Below are positions 38,250-39,851 of a stretch of 39,851 nt of DNA, one piece after another. The position numbers and the translations under genes are program-made. Every line of letters starts with the position of its first letter. Position 1 is the stretch's first letter. The stretch lies in IMG/VR virus record IMGVR_UViG_3300032236_000968, positions 1-39,851 of that record. The stretch is one strand, 5' to 3'. The notes under the pieces were generated by a model that saw nothing but the letters and a program-made list of their open reading frames with translations, was not told the origin of the DNA and ran no database searches. Origin of the DNA: a virus.

Positions 38250-39851
38250 GGTAATACTGACACCATAAACCTTTCTGGTGCACTTGGTAAATTTGTACCA
38301 TCTGACATAAACGCTACTAGGTATGCAATAGTGGTTGAATTGCCTGAATTGTTATAGTCCCATTGAGCAAGCATCTGCTTGTAAGTTACGGTACTATCAG
38401 TCTTAGCACGTTGTACAATGATTGCTCTAGGTATTCTGCCTAAACAAGCATTAGCGATGCTAATACTCCATGAATAAGTTGCAGCACCTGTAAGCGTAGG
38501 AACAGTAGTAATGCCTACTGTATCGCCTAATGTGTTAGTGCTAGTATCTGCTGAATTGCTATCGAGATTACCGTTAGGTACTAAATTAGCTCTAGCTATG
38601 TTATTGCTTGTTCCTGAATCGCATTGAACACCTTTAGCAGATGCAAATAAACAATTAGAAACGATTACATTGTTAGTGCCGTTAGTGAGTAATACTGATG
38701 CACCTGTAAGACTAGCCTGATTAGTAAAATCTATATTGCTAATCATTAAGCCTGTAGAGTTGTTTAAATAAATCTGATTAGCTCCACCATTTTGTAATAT
38801 CTGACCATTGCTCATGTAACCTGAACCAAAGTGGTTTAAGATATTAACAGTTACCCAACTTGTGCTAAAGTTATTACCATTATCGAACAAGAAGTTCGTT
38901 AGATACATGGTAGAGCCATTATTGTATATGGCATTAATCGTATTGAGCGTTTGAATGTTGTTTATTTGAACGCCTTGTGTGGTAAACGATCCAATTACCA
39001 TACTAACACCACGATTCCACCATTCAGCAGTAACAGTATCTAGCTTACAGTTTACACAGTCTTGGAATAAAAACCCTGCACCTGATCCAAGTCCTGATGT
39101 AGTTGGTAATACGTTAAGACAACCAGCAGCGTAACAGTTGGTAACTAATATGTGCCATCCACCAATGAACACAAAACCATTAGTCCAACCACCTGTGTTT
39201 GTAGCTACAACGCCAGTAACTGACACATTGTTTATGCAAATCAAATCACGATTCTCGATAGAACCGTATTGTACTGTGTTGATATAAATTGCTGTGCCAC
39301 AAGCTGAGTTGTTACCAATTACTGATAGATCTTCAAACTCAATGCCTATGTTTTCACCGTATGGATTAGCCATGTAAACGGTAAAACCATTAACTGCTGA
39401 GTCCTGTATGATTTCAGATACTAGCTTACCGCATCCTTGTATTCTAATCACACCTGCAAAAGGACTACCAGACGATCCAATCGTTATTGCTGAGTTTATG
39501 TGGATTGATCCTGCTGGTAGCAAAAGACAACCATTAGCAGCTACTGCTGCGTTAACGGCATTTTGTAAAGCTGTTGTGTTCTGTGTAACGGTATTACCTG
39601 CTGCACCAAAACCATAGTCTTGTGCATAGATCATTGGGTCATTACTCCAAGTAACTGCACTTGAGTTATTGGTAATTAGTCTTTGACCAACTGTACCACC
39701 TGATGGAACACCTGTAAGCGTATTATTCAAAGTAATTGCACTGCCTAACGCAACTGTACCACCGCCTGATAAACCTGTGCCTGCGGTAACAGTAACTGAG
39801 TTATTAGTTAATTGACTATTAGATATGCCTGATAATGTACCGCCTAATGTT
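38246..39851 (-). CDS. Tailspike, beta-helix receptor-binding part (start lies at 710)
   Basis: The C-terminal 494 residues of the 730-residue tailspike; the frame continues upstream through the closure point to the ATG at 710. After the linker the sequence reads AQDYGFGAAGNTVTQNTTAL and QNAVNAAVAANGCLLLPAGS, the classical entry to a pectate-lyase-like right-handed beta-helix. Many short strand-turn repeats with N, G and I follow (VSNCLFASAKG; ISNIDFTNQAS). Such spikes bind and often cleave surface polysaccharide. The last 100 residues (SWSISIANACLGRIPRAI and onward) form a compact C-terminal domain. A spike gene between terL and portal is an unusual location. Confidence 0.85.
   Translation of the reverse strand, partial: TLGGTLSGISNSQLTNNSVTVTAGTGLSGGGTVALGSAITLNNTLTGVPSGGTVGQRLITNNSSAVTWSNDPMIYAQDYGFGAAGNTVTQNTTALQNAVNAAVAANGCLLLPAGSIHINSAITIGSSGSPFAGVIRIQGCGKLVSEIIQDSAVNGFTVYMANPYGENIGIEFEDLSVIGNNSACGTAIYINTVQYGSIENRDLICINNVSVTGVVATNTGGWTNGFVFIGGWHILVTNCYAAGCLNVLPTTSGLGSGAGFLFQDCVNCKLDTVTAEWWNRGVSMVIGSFTTQGVQINNIQTLNTINAIYNNGSTMYLTNFLFDNGNNFSTSWVTVNILNHFGSGYMSNGQILQNGGANQIYLNNSTGLMISNIDFTNQASLTGASVLLTNGTNNVIVSNCLFASAKGVQCDSGTSNNIARANLVPNGNLDSNSADTSTNTLGDTVGITTVPTLTGAATYSWSISIANACLGRIPRAIIVQRAKTDSTVTYKQMLAQWDYNNSGNSTTIAYLVAFMSDGTNLPSAPERFMVSVLP
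39729..39851. repeat. Terminal direct repeat, copy 2 (circular closure)
   Basis: Identical to bases 1-123. See the first copy: the tailspike frame runs through it unbroken, which argues for a circular assembly and not for two separate genes at the ends. Confidence 0.95.

Noticed and set aside
1-39851. tRNA genes, CRISPR arrays, insertion sequences, integrase or repressor genes
   Set aside because: None was recognised on either strand by eye; a tRNA scan and profile search would be needed to exclude them fully.

Overview
The window is one complete phage genome that has been cut open at an arbitrary point. Bases 1-123 recur exactly at 39729-39851, so the sequence closes into a circle of 39,728 bp. 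The cut falls inside a tailspike gene: its first 236 codons lie at 710 down to 3 and the rest at 39730 down to 38246, in the same frame. No integrase, repressor, tRNA, rRNA or CRISPR array was seen. The virion genes (head-tail connector portal, TerS/TerL, tail tubular A and B, three internal virion proteins, T7-type fibre N-terminus) point to a short-tailed phage (podovirus-like Caudoviricetes) of the broad T7/BPP-1 type. A lipobox lipoprotein suggests a Gram-negative host. Most gene starts lack a clear Shine-Dalgarno motif and have A/T-rich leaders instead, so the host may be one that relies little on SD (Bacteroidota is one option). This is inference.

The genome has two arms diverging from an AT-rich region at 2679-2914. 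The rightward arm (2915-10795, + strand) carries small early-type genes: a conserved Cys-containing phage protein, many short unknowns, an OB-fold-like protein, a PD-(D/E)XK nuclease, a SWIM zinc finger protein, two HNH-type proteins and a short membrane protein. One gene, a metallophosphoesterase (5398-6267), faces the other way. Bases 6268-7081 hold no convincing gene but contain two terminators on the minus strand and long nested inverted repeats. I saw no DNA or RNA polymerase, primase or helicase.

The leftward arm runs from 2678 down through the closure point to 10964. In transcription order it encodes TerS, TerL, tailspike, two small proteins, portal, three small head proteins, scaffold, a GroES-like co-chaperonin, a small beta protein, major capsid protein, a probable decoration protein, tail tubular A, tail nozzle (with inserted carbohydrate-binding-like modules), a GNAT-like protein, three internal virion proteins, a 42-residue acidic peptide, an ATP-grasp enzyme, a 1290-residue fibre, a glycine-rich adhesin and two short beta proteins. 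A lysis-like cassette follows: holin candidate, lipoprotein, 41-residue membrane protein, class-3 lipase and a coiled-coil/membrane protein. Three of the fibre-type proteins start with apparent Sec signal peptides. No peptidoglycan hydrolase was recognised.

Genes are tightly packed, with very many ATGA, GTGA and TAATG stop/start overlaps, so translational coupling is probably general. The arms converge at about 10800-10970 in a series of perfect inverted repeats ending in a terminator. The points most worth a second look are the ATP-grasp/acidic peptide pair, the exported-looking fibres, the lipase without endolysin, the structured non-coding DNA at 6712-6974 and 10804-10970, the GroES homologue, and the repeated binding modules in several virion proteins.
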